This document shows positions 25,852-34,078 of a DNA stretch of 64,000 bases, in pieces. This DNA is from Prevotella sp. Lineage in GTDB: Bacteria > Bacteroidota > Bacteroidia > Bacteroidales > Bacteroidaceae. Below the pieces are notes generated by a model. It saw only the letters and a list, made by a program, of their open reading frames with translations, was not told where the DNA came from and searched no databases. A program made the translations under genes and the position numbers. How positions within the stretch are numbered: the first letter of the stretch is position 1; each line of letters starts with the position of its first letter. The stretch spans positions 26,803 to 90,802 of the forward strand of contig JAFZUS010000210.1 in assembly GCA_017618275.1 (NCBI GenBank), given 5' to 3'.

Positions 25852-28704
25852 TTACAGTTTCTGTTCTACCTCGATCTCTGTGAAAGTCTCGATGATATCA
25901 CCTACCTGTATATCGTTGAAGTTGACCAATGAGATACCGCATTCTAAGCCAGTTGCCACTTCCTTGGCATCGTCCTTGTAGCGCTTCAGGGCATCAATCG
26001 GAGCGGTGTGAATCACGATACCATCGCGGATTACACGAGCCTTATCCTTGTTATGTACTTTACCATCGGTAACGAGACCACCGGCAACGGTACCCACCTT
26101 AGAAATCTTGAACACCTGCTTCACCTCGATCTCACCAGAGATTACCTCCTTCTTCACCTTGTCAAGCATACCCTGCATGGTCTGCTTCACATCATCGATG
26201 GCATCATAGATGATAGAATATGTGTTGATCTCGACACCTTCGCGCTCAGCAGCACGACGGGCATCAGCAGAAGGACGTACCTGGAAACCAATGATGATAG
26301 CCTGGGAAGCCGAAGCCAGCATGACATCGTTCTCTGATATCTGACCCACAGCCTTTGAGATTACATTCACCTGAACCTTCTCTGTAGAGAGTTTGATGAA
26401 TGAGTCTGACAGAGCCTCGATAGAACCGTCGGTGTCACCTTTCACGATGATGTTCAGTTCATGGAACTCACCCAGAGCGATACGGTGTGACAGTTCATCA
26501 AGACCGAGTTTGGTAGTGGTACGCAAACTCTGCTCGCGTTGCAACTGGATACGTTTGTTGGCAATTTCGCGAGCCTCTTGCTCTGTCTCCATCACGTGGA
26601 ATGAGTCACCAGCGGTAGGAGCACCGTTAAGACCCAGAATAATGGCGGGCTCGGCAGGACCAGCCTCCTCAATACGCTGATTTCGTTCATTGAACATGGC
26701 TTTCACCCTGCCCCATGCTGTTCCAGCAATGACTACATCACCAATCTTCAAGGTACCATTCGATACGAGAACCGTAGAAACATAACCACGACCCTTGTCA
26801 AGCGAAGACTCGATGATAGAACCAGTAGCCTTGCGGTTGGGGTTTGCCTTCAGGTCGAGCATCTCGGCCTCAAGCAACACCTTCTCCAACAGTTCATAGA
26901 CACCAATACCCTTCTTAGCCGAGATTTCCTGGCATTGGTACTTTCCGCCCCAGTCTTCAACTAAGAGGTTCATGTTTGCTAAGTCTTCACGAATCTTATC
27001 AGGATTAGCACCTGGTTTATCAATCTTGTTGATGGCAAACACCATCGGTACATTAGCAGCCTGTGCATGGGCAATGGCCTCCTTGGTTGTAGGCATCACA
27101 GAGTCGTCGGCAGCGACGATGATGATGGCGATATCCGTCACCTGGGCACCACGGGCACGCATAGCGGTGAAGGCCTCGTGACCAGGGGTGTCGAGGAAGG
27201 TAATGCTATGACCGTCCTTCAACGTCACGTTGTAGGCGCCGATGTGCTGTGTGATACCACCGGCCTCACCGGCAATCACGTTAGTGTTACGGATATGGTC
27301 GAGTAGCGAAGTCTTACCATGATCAACATGACCCATTACGGTGACAATCGGCGCACGCGTCACGAGATCATTCTCGTCATCCTCTTCCTCAGTAATAGCA
27401 TTCTGCACTTCAGCACTCACATACTCAGTCGTGAAGCCGAACTCCTCAGCCACGATGTTGATGGTCTCAGCATCTAAGCGCTGATTGATGGACACCATGA
27501 TACCGATGCTCATGCAGGTACCGATGACCTGGTTCACACCTACGTTCATCATGGTGGCAAGTTCTGATACCGTCACAAACTCGGTCAGTTTCAGTACTTT
27601 GCTCTCTGCTGCCTCTGCTGCCATCTCTTCGTTCATGCGCTCAGCCACGGCGTCACGCTTCTCACGACGGTACTTGGCACCTTTCTTGTTCTGGTTCTTC
27701 GAGGTCAGACGGGCCAGTGTCTCCTTTACCTGACGGGCTACTGCTTCATCATCCACCTCAAGTGGCTTCACGGGACGGTTCTTCTTATTTTTCTTACCAC
27801 CCTGCTGCTGATTACCGCTGTCTTGGAAGTTCTGGTTACCGCCCTTGGACTTGTTGTTCTTCTTATTGTTCTTGCCGTTGTCCTGATTGGCAGCAGCCTC
27901 AATATCCACACGTTCCTTGCCACCACGGATACGCTCACGCTTTCTTTTCTCGCCGTTGGTGCCATTGTGCAACTGAGCCTGTTTCTCTTCACGCTCCTTA
28001 CGGCGCTCTTCCTTAGACTTTTTCTTCGGACGAGTACTCTGGTTGAGCGAGTCAAGATCGATCTTACCGACAACATTGAGGTTGGGTGCGGCCTTTTGTT
28101 CCGTCTTCAGTTTGAAAACCTTGACCTCTTCCGGTTCTTCCTGTTGTTCTTCCGTAGGCGTTGCCTTTTCTGGTCGTTCCTGAGTCGACACAGGTTCTGT
28201 AACAGGTTCCGGTTTGGTTTCTTTTGTTTCAACTTTCTGTGCAGGCTTAACCTCTTCCTTCACTTCTTCAACCTTCATGTTTTCCTTCACCGGGCTCTCG
28301 GCAGCAACCGCTTTTGGTGCAGGTTTCTCCTCCTTGGCAGGTTCCACTGCAGGCTTAACTGGAGCGGATTTCTTACCATTGAGGCTATCAAGGTCTATCT
28401 TTCCTAAGGGTGTGAACGTCTGGCGAGGCTCTTCTTTGGGCTTCACCTCTACTGTCACCGTCTCCTTGGGCTTCGGCTTTTCCTTCTTTTCCTTCTTGGG
28501 GAAGATCATATTGGCCTGAGTCTTCACGTCCTTGTCACCCTTGAACTCCTTGACGAGTGCTTCATACTGTTCATCGGAGATCTTGGTGTTGACATTGGCA
28601 TCATCCTTTATCTCACCCAGACTTTTCTTATTTTTCAGGTAATCAACTGCCGTTTGAAGACCTATGTTCAGTTCTGTTAATACTTTATTTAATCTGACTC
28701 CCAT
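25852..28704 (-). CDS. infB: Translation initiation factor IF-2
   Basis: A 950-residue GTPase that brings initiator fMet-tRNA to the 30S subunit. A short N-terminal IF2-N module is followed by a long low-complexity region rich in K/E/P/N (about 60-370), then the second IF2-N, the G domain ([19 protein letters not shown] about residue 455, [19 protein letters not shown]), and domains II, III and IV. The extended charged linker is normal in Bacteroidetes. It is preceded by nusA after a 36-base AT repeat and followed closely by the phosphatase genes. Confidence 0.97.
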   Translation of the reverse strand: MGVRLNKVLTELNIGLQTAVDYLKNKKSLGEIKDDANVNTKISDEQYEALVKEFKGDKDVKTQANMIFPKKEKKEKPKPKETVTVEVKPKEEPRQTFTPLGKIDLDSLNGKKSAPVKPAVEPAKEEKPAPKAVAAESPVKENMKVEEVKEEVKPAQKVETKETKPEPVTEPVSTQERPEKATPTEEQQEEPEEVKVFKLKTEQKAAPNLNVVGKIDLDSLNQSTRPKKKSKEERRKEREEKQAQLHNGTNGEKRKRERIRGGKERVDIEAAANQDNGKNNKKNNKSKGGNQNFQDSGNQQQGGKKNKKNRPVKPLEVDDEAVARQVKETLARLTSKNQNKKGAKYRREKRDAVAERMNEEMAAEAAESKVLKLTEFVTVSELATMMNVGVNQVIGTCMSIGIMVSINQRLDAETINIVAEEFGFTTEYVSAEVQNAITEEEDDENDLVTRAPIVTVMGHVDHGKTSLLDHIRNTNVIAGEAGGITQHIGAYNVTLKDGHSITFLDTPGHEAFTAMRARGAQVTDIAIIIVAADDSVMPTTKEAIAHAQAANVPMVFAINKIDKPGANPDKIREDLANMNLLVEDWGGKYQCQEISAKKGIGVYELLEKVLLEAEMLDLKANPNRKATGSIIESSLDKGRGYVSTVLVSNGTLKIGDVVIAGTAWGRVKAMFNERNQRIEEAGPAEPAIILGLNGAPTAGDSFHVMETEQEAREIANKRIQLQREQSLRTTTKLGLDELSHRIALGEFHELNIIVKGDTDGSIEALSDSFIKLSTEKVQVNVISKAVGQISENDVMLASASQAIIIGFQVRPSADARRAAEREGVEINTYSIIYDAIDDVKQTMQGMLDKVKKEVISGEIEVKQVFKISKVGTVAGGLVTDGKVHNKDKARVIRDGIVIHTAPIDALKRYKDDAKEVATGLECGISLVNFNDIQVGDIIETFTEIEVEQKL

Positions 28705-28705
28705 C

Positions 28706-28743
28706 TAAATTTACAATTTGACAATTTACAATTTGACAATTTA
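28706..28743. repeat. TTTACAATTTGACAA tandem repeat between nusA and infB
   Basis: Tandem AATTTACAATTTGAC units fill the nusA-infB gap and reach the nusA stop codon. Confidence 0.65.
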
Positions 28744-30000
28744 CTCAAACTCCGAACGGAGCACTTCCAGCAGATGATCTACCGTCTCCTCCTCCAGGTC
28801 GGCCTTCTCAATCAGCATCTCACGCGGTGCATTGAGCACAGCCTTGGCTGTATCCAGACCAATGGCCTTGATGGAGTCGATGACCCACTGGTCAATCTCG
28901 TCAGCGAACTCATCCAGATAGATATCCTCGTCGGCCTCGCTCTCGTTGACCACACGATAGACATCGATCGTATATTCCGTCAGCATCGAGGCTAGTTTGA
29001 TGTTCATACCGCCACGACCGATGGCCAGCGATACCTCTTCGGGCTCCAGATAGACCTCAGCCTTGTGATTCTCCTGATCGATAGTGATGCTGGAAATCTT
29101 GGCGGGGCTCAGTGCACGGGTAATATACAACTGTATATTGCTCGAGTAGTTGATCACATCGATGTTCTCATTGCCAAGTTCACGCACGATGCCATGTACA
29201 CGACTACCCTTCACACCTACACAGGCGCCTACTGGGTCGATGCGCTCATCATAACTTTCCACAGCCACCTTGGCACGGTCGCCTGGCATACGAGCCACCT
29301 TCTTGATGGTAATCAGACCATCGTTAATCTCAGGCACCTCGGCCTCCAGCAGACGCTCTAAGAACAATGAACTGGTACGTGACAAGATGATTCGTGGGTT
29401 GTTGTTCTCGTTCTGCACCTCCTTTACGATGGCACGAACGGTCTCACCCTTGTGATAGTTGTCGTTGGGAATCTGCTCACCCTTCGGCAGATGGAGTTCA
29501 TTACCCTCATCGTCGATGAGCAGTACTTCGCGCTTCCAGATCTGATAGACCTCGCCACTGACAACCTGTCCCACACGATCCTTATATTTCTGATAAAGTG
29601 AGTCGTGTTCCAACTCGAGGATTTTTGAGGCCAGTGTCTGACGTAGGTTCAGGATGGCGCGACGGCCAAATTTCTGGAAGTTAACCTCTTCTGAAACTTC
29701 CTCACCGATCTCATAGTCAGGCTCAATCTCCTGAGCCTCACTCAGAGCGATTTCCTTGTTCTCATCCTCCACCTCACCGTCGGCTACCACCACACGGTTA
29801 CGGTGAATCTCAAAGTCACCCTTGTCGGGATTGACAATCACGTCGAAATTCTCGTCTGATCCATAGATCTTGGCGATCACATTGCGGAAACTCTCTTCTA
29901 GGACACTCACCAGCGTGGTGCGGTCAATGTTCTTCGTCTCTTTAAATTCCTGAAAGGTCTCAATCATTGAGGGGCCTTTCGCATCTTTTTTTGTTGCCAT
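28741..30000 (-). CDS. nusA: Transcription termination/antitermination factor NusA
   Basis: A 419-residue protein: N-terminal RNA-polymerase-binding domain (MIETFQEFKETKNIDR onward), S1 domain (GQVVSGEVYQIWKREVLL), and two KH domains with GACVGVKGSRVHGIVREL and AIGRGGMNIKLASML. A C-terminal segment (LDTAKAVLNAPREMLIEK) follows. It modulates pausing, termination and antitermination. It sits in the classic rimP-nusA-infB order. A terminator-like hairpin in the leader upstream of rimP makes autoregulation plausible (inference). Confidence 0.97.
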   Translation of the reverse strand: MATKKDAKGPSMIETFQEFKETKNIDRTTLVSVLEESFRNVIAKIYGSDENFDVIVNPDKGDFEIHRNRVVVADGEVEDENKEIALSEAQEIEPDYEIGEEVSEEVNFQKFGRRAILNLRQTLASKILELEHDSLYQKYKDRVGQVVSGEVYQIWKREVLLIDDEGNELHLPKGEQIPNDNYHKGETVRAIVKEVQNENNNPRIILSRTSSLFLERLLEAEVPEINDGLITIKKVARMPGDRAKVAVESYDERIDPVGACVGVKGSRVHGIVRELGNENIDVINYSSNIQLYITRALSPAKISSITIDQENHKAEVYLEPEEVSLAIGRGGMNIKLASMLTEYTIDVYRVVNESEADEDIYLDEFADEIDQWVIDSIKAIGLDTAKAVLNAPREMLIEKADLEEETVDHLLEVLRSEFE

Positions 30001-30031
30001 TAATTATTATTTTTGTTTTACTTTTTTCTCA

Positions 30032-30499
30032 TTACTTGAAAGCCAGCACATATTTGGCATATTTCACATTGTCCATGGAATAGGTCCTGTCCACATCCGT
30101 CAGAACGGGGCGCTTCTTGCCTTCTACGGTCTGCTTCTCCTTCACAGTCAGTACGAACTCACGTCCGTTGACCTCTTTCAGGATGCCCTGCACCTTCTTG
30201 CCGTCGCTACCAAGTACTTCCAGTTCGTCACCGATATGGTTTACGTATTGTTGCTCCACCTTGAACGGCTGTCCGATACCAGCACTGCCTACTTCCAATT
30301 CGAAGTCGCCTAATTCATCACCCAAGCGCTCCTGTAGGAAGCGGCTCAGTTCTGCACAGTCTTCAATCCATACGCCGTCGGCATGGTCAATCTCAATCAC
30401 GATGCGATCGTCTGCACCAAACATGATGTCTACTAGAAAATAGTCGTTGCCCTGCAACCACTCTTCCACTAAAGTCTTAACTGTTTCCTTATTAATCAT
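30032..30499 (-). CDS. rimP: Ribosome maturation factor RimP
   Basis: A 155-residue protein needed for 30S maturation. An N-terminal alpha/beta domain with DCAELSRFLQERLGDE and FELEVGSAGIGQPFK (the family motif E-V-S-S-P-G-L is here E-V-G-S-A-G-I) is followed by an SH3-like C-terminal domain. It is the first gene of the long rimP-nusA-infB-suf unit and is preceded by a canonical promoter and a leader of about 60 bases with a hairpin. Confidence 0.93.
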   Translation of the reverse strand: MINKETVKTLVEEWLQGNDYFLVDIMFGADDRIVIEIDHADGVWIEDCAELSRFLQERLGDELGDFELEVGSAGIGQPFKVEQQYVNHIGDELEVLGSDGKKVQGILKEVNGREFVLTVKEKQTVEGKKRPVLTDVDRTYSMDNVKYAKYVLAFK

Positions 30500-30523
30500 C
30501 GATAACTGTTTGTATTTATAATG

Positions 30524-30550
30524 AAAAAGAGAGGCCCTTGCGGGTCTCTC
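30524..30550 (-). promoter_or_regulatory. Terminator-like leader hairpin upstream of rimP
   Basis: On the transcribed (minus) strand GAGAGACCC-GCAA-GGGCCTCTC forms a 9-position stem with one A-C mismatch and a GNRA tetraloop, followed immediately by TTTTTC. It lies between the promoter (30568-30599) and the rimP start (30499), so it could act as an attenuator. Confidence 0.6.
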
Positions 30551-30567
30551 ATTCCACTGAACGGGTG

Positions 30568-30599
30568 CAAAGGTACTACTTTTTCCCTATTCTACCAAA
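30568..30599 (-). promoter_or_regulatory. Promoter of the rimP-nusA-infB-suf unit
   Basis: Minus-strand TTTG (30599-30596), 20-base spacer and TACCTTTG (30575-30568). Confidence 0.8.
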
Positions 30600-30614
30600 T
30601 ATTTAGCCATTTTT

Positions 30615-32372
30615 TTATGATAATGCACTAAAGATTTCCAAATTCTTTGGTTTCAGCGAGATGTTTTCAATTGGTTTTTGACCAATTTTGATCAGCGACG
30701 AGGTTTCTTTAGGTTTCTTTGGAGCCAGTATTTTTTTGTACTCCTCAGGATTCTTCAGCAGGCGTTCGGCCTCTTTCAGTTGACGGTCATAATTTAGCCC
30801 TGCCTCGATGGCACCAGCCTGATAATAGTAGGCTGCAATAATGTCACTCTCCAAAATCTGCAGGAGCACGGCCTTGTGCTTCTCCAGGTCGAAGGCGACA
30901 TCATGGTTCAACTTCGACGCCAGATTATCAAAAGCAGCCTTCGCATCTTCGTAATATCCTTCGAACTGGGCTGTTTTCACCAACTGGTCAAATTGTTTCT
31001 TACTCACAGGGTCATAAGTAAAGCCACTCTTGATGACACGCGCCTTGAACTCTTCCCAGTCAGCATCGGTAAGATGGAATTCTGCGGGCTTGGCGATAAC
31101 AGGGTGCTTGGCGATATAATCCACCACATAGTCGAACATCACCTCAGTAGAATCCTGACCTGTGGCAGAGAGATAAAAGGCGATATTGGGAATGGTGTCG
31201 GCCTTTATCTCTATATCGGGCTTAATTCCGCCTCCGTCACGCACCTCACGGCCTATAGCCGTATGGAACAATTTCGTCAGCGAGTCGGGGATATGTTCCA
31301 GATAGCCGCCGCTACTATGCTTGTAGTTGATGGCCTGTATGCATCGTCCGCTGGGGATATAATACTTCGAGGTGGTCACTTTCAGATTGGTATTATAGGG
31401 TAGGTCAATAGGAATCTGTACCAACCCCTTCCCGTACGTGCGTGTACCTAAAATTATTGCGCGATCCAAATCTTGTAAAGCACCACTGGTGATCTCACTG
31501 GCACTGGCTGACTCACCATTTACCAACACTACGATGGGCATTATTGTATCAACTGGCTCCAACAAGGTCTTATATGTACGAGATGCTTCTTTCAGTTTAC
31601 CTCTGTTCTCTACGACAGTAACACCTTTAGGTATCCAGAGGTTTACGATGTTCACTGCCTCTGCCTCTGAGCCGCCGCCATTGTTGCGCAGGTCGAAGAT
31701 CAACGAGGTGGCACCTTGCTTCTTCAGGTCGACAAAGGCACGGCGCACCTCCTTACTACTCTCCTGAGTGAACGAGTTGTAATTGATGTAGCCGATATTG
31801 CCTTCGCGCATGCCATAATAAGGCATTTCCGGTAGTTTGATATTCTTGCGGGTAATCTTGAAATTCATCTCTTTGGCCGTTGAGGGACGGAATACCTTCA
31901 ACAAGAAACTTGTACCAGGTTCGCCCCGAAGATGGTTGCTGACATAGTTCACGGCCTTGTCTGTCATCAGCGAGTCATCTATGCTTAAGATAATATCCCC
32001 TTTTTTCAAACCTGCCTCAGCGGCTGGCATATTGGCATAAGGTTCATCTATAACCACACGATCCAGTTTCTGGTGCTTACGGATGAGTGCTCCTATACCT
32101 GCGTATTTACCCGTCAGCATCATCCGCAAGTCCTTGGTGTTCTCCTCTCCATAATACTCCGTATATGGGTCTAAACTGTTCAACATCGCATTGATGGCTG
32201 TACCGATAGTTTCCTTCGGATTGAGCGTGTCGACATAAAGCAGTTCAAGGTTCTTGTATATATTATTAAATATGTCAAGATGCTTGGCCACCTCGAAGTG
32301 ATGGTCATTCTGAGTCTGTGCCGACAATGTGATTGGCACCACCAGAACCCATACTAAGAACCATTTCCTCAT
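30615..32372 (-). CDS. S41 family C-terminal processing protease
   Basis: A 585-residue exported protease: signal peptide ending about LSAQ, N-terminal helical region, PDZ domain (KYAGIGALIRKHQ, GLKKGDIILSIDD), and the S41 catalytic domain with serine in NGESASASEITSG and lysine in TRTYGKGLVQIP. A long C-terminal extension (about 400-585) is rich in charged helices. It acts in the periplasm on C-termini of exported or misfolded proteins. It starts within the end of the GH5 gene (4-base overlap) and is the last gene of the GH10-DUF3237-GH5 operon. Confidence 0.92.
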   Translation of the reverse strand: MRKWFLVWVLVVPITLSAQTQNDHHFEVAKHLDIFNNIYKNLELLYVDTLNPKETIGTAINAMLNSLDPYTEYYGEENTKDLRMMLTGKYAGIGALIRKHQKLDRVVIDEPYANMPAAEAGLKKGDIILSIDDSLMTDKAVNYVSNHLRGEPGTSFLLKVFRPSTAKEMNFKITRKNIKLPEMPYYGMREGNIGYINYNSFTQESSKEVRRAFVDLKKQGATSLIFDLRNNGGGSEAEAVNIVNLWIPKGVTVVENRGKLKEASRTYKTLLEPVDTIMPIVVLVNGESASASEITSGALQDLDRAIILGTRTYGKGLVQIPIDLPYNTNLKVTTSKYYIPSGRCIQAINYKHSSGGYLEHIPDSLTKLFHTAIGREVRDGGGIKPDIEIKADTIPNIAFYLSATGQDSTEVMFDYVVDYIAKHPVIAKPAEFHLTDADWEEFKARVIKSGFTYDPVSKKQFDQLVKTAQFEGYYEDAKAAFDNLASKLNHDVAFDLEKHKAVLLQILESDIIAAYYYQAGAIEAGLNYDRQLKEAERLLKNPEEYKKILAPKKPKETSSLIKIGQKPIENISLKPKNLEIFSALS

Positions 32373-33538
32373 TTGTCTGCCTCCAATTTCTTACCCGACA
32401 TCAGGAGTTCCACCAGAGGACGATCCTTGTAGGTATGGCGCTGCTGGTCCCAGAAACCGAAATCGGCATCATAGCACCACGTAGTCCAAGCAATGTTGAA
32501 CTCATCGAACACCGTCAGCATATCCTTTGTCCAGTTATAAGCCAACTCGCGGTCAACGGGCTCATAAACACCCCACTCGCCACAGAACAACTGCAGATCG
32601 TATTTCTTGGCAGCCTCGATGGCATCCTTGAACTGTTCGCGAATCTTGTTGATATCCCACACCTCCTCAGTATATTGCTTCAGTTGGTCTTTGATGTCGG
32701 CAGGGGCAGCATCATAGTCTTCCTTAGATATCAACACACCGGGATAGTTCACCTTACCCTTATATTTTCCTAATGGTGTCCACCATGCCCCGTAGTGGGT
32801 CAGAATCATCGGGTTATAGTAATGGAAACTGAGAATGATGTTTTTGTCCCCCTCGGGCACCTTCAGGTATTTCATTGTCTCGTGGCCCTGCCAACGGTTT
32901 GAGCCGATAACCAGTGTACGCTGAGGCTCCCTTTCACGGAGGGCTTTATGTACTTTTGCCACGAGAGCATTCCACTGCTCGTGTTCATCGGCCACAGGCT
33001 CGTTCATAAACTCATAGGCCACCCAGTCACAACTGCGGTCTTTCAGGAAGTCAGACAATTGATACCAAAGGTTAATCAGTCCCTGTTGGGCCTCTTCGGA
33101 AGTGAAGAGTGTATTGGCTGACTGTCCCCCCTCATTTACAGCATTGAAATAGTGTGAGCGGATGATATGCAGATCAACGATGGCACGAAGATTGTGCTTG
33201 CGAGCCCAGTCGAGGGCATCCTTCAGCAGATTCCATGCCTCAGGCAGTTTGTTCCCCTGCTCATCCCAGAACTGTACCTCGTCAATGGGGATGCGTACGA
33301 AGTCGAAGCCCAACTCCTCCAATCGTGCGAAGTCATCCTCTTGGATGTGCAGCCGACGGGCCTCGCCACGCTGTTCCGATTGTGAAAGCCAGTGACTGAC
33401 ATTTGTACCGCGTTTGATGCGGAAGTTATTCACGTGTCCTGTCTGATTATCATTTTCACTTTTGCTTTTGTTCTGACAAGACGTAGTTACAAACAATGCC
33501 GCAAAAATGATGGTCAGGGTGAAGATACTTTTTCTCAT
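32369..33538 (-). CDS. GH5 family glycoside hydrolase (endoglucanase type) lipoprotein
   Basis: A lipoprotein signal (TTSC, about Cys21) precedes a TIM-barrel GH5 domain. The acid/base is Glu180 in YEFMNEP and the nucleophile Glu321 in FCGEWGV; also RGTNVSHWLS, FVRIPIDE and FHYYNPM. I start at the ATG at 33538 (389 residues) because the longer frame uses a TTG. It is expected to cut beta-1,4-linked glucans or mannans; the subfamily is not determined. It is placed between DUF3237 and S41 genes downstream of a GH10 xylanase, pointing to hemicellulose use. Confidence 0.9.
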   Translation of the reverse strand: MRKSIFTLTIIFAALFVTTSCQNKSKSENDNQTGHVNNFRIKRGTNVSHWLSQSEQRGEARRLHIQEDDFARLEELGFDFVRIPIDEVQFWDEQGNKLPEAWNLLKDALDWARKHNLRAIVDLHIIRSHYFNAVNEGGQSANTLFTSEEAQQGLINLWYQLSDFLKDRSCDWVAYEFMNEPVADEHEQWNALVAKVHKALREREPQRTLVIGSNRWQGHETMKYLKVPEGDKNIILSFHYYNPMILTHYGAWWTPLGKYKGKVNYPGVLISKEDYDAAPADIKDQLKQYTEEVWDINKIREQFKDAIEAAKKYDLQLFCGEWGVYEPVDRELAYNWTKDMLTVFDEFNIAWTTWCYDADFGFWDQQRHTYKDRPLVELLMSGKKLEADK

Positions 33539-33568
33539 AATCAAAGGGTATCTTTAAAAAATGCTTAA

Positions 33569-34078
33569 CTATTTGACGCGCCAGACGTTCAGGACGATGC
33601 CTTGGAAACCTTGAGAGAAGGAGGGGGCGCATAGGAAGAGCGAGTTGTTCAGCCACGCATATTTACTATCGGCAGGTGCTTCAAACTGGGGAGCGCAGCG
33701 GAAATAGAATGAGGGGTTGCCCTGTGCATCCTTGCTGTTAGCGATGATACCGCGGTTGCGGATATGGATATAGACGCCATCATCAGTCTTGATGCTGTAG
33801 ATGGCCTCTATTTCAGTGCGTCCTCCATTTGCCAACTGGTAGTCGGCACCACCATTGAGGATGGTTCCTTTGATATTCGGTCCTTCAAAGGTGCCGCCTG
33901 TGATGGGGATAACGGTACGACGACCATGCTGTGTCTCACCGCAAGAATAAGTTTCACCCAATGTGACCTTCAGTTGCATGACGAACTCCGCCTGCGGAGC
34001 CTCTGGAATATTATCCTGTGCGCTGACATTCAGTACGAATGCCAGCAGCACAGCGATCATTGTTATAGTCTTTTTCAT
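33569..34078 (-). CDS. Secreted DUF3237 domain protein
   Basis: A 169-residue protein: signal peptide to about residue 21, then a DUF3237 beta-barrel domain covering nearly the whole mature protein (MQLKVTLGETYSCGETQHG, GPNIKGTILNGGADYQ, YFRCAPQFEAP). DUF3237 has no established biochemical function; members occur near sugar and aromatic catabolism genes. Its start overlaps the stop of the GH10 gene by 4 bases, so it is coupled to xylanase translation. Confidence 0.88.
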   Translation of the reverse strand: MKKTITMIAVLLAFVLNVSAQDNIPEAPQAEFVMQLKVTLGETYSCGETQHGRRTVIPITGGTFEGPNIKGTILNGGADYQLANGGRTEIEAIYSIKTDDGVYIHIRNRGIIANSKDAQGNPSFYFRCAPQFEAPADSKYAWLNNSLFLCAPSFSQGFQGIVLNVWRVK

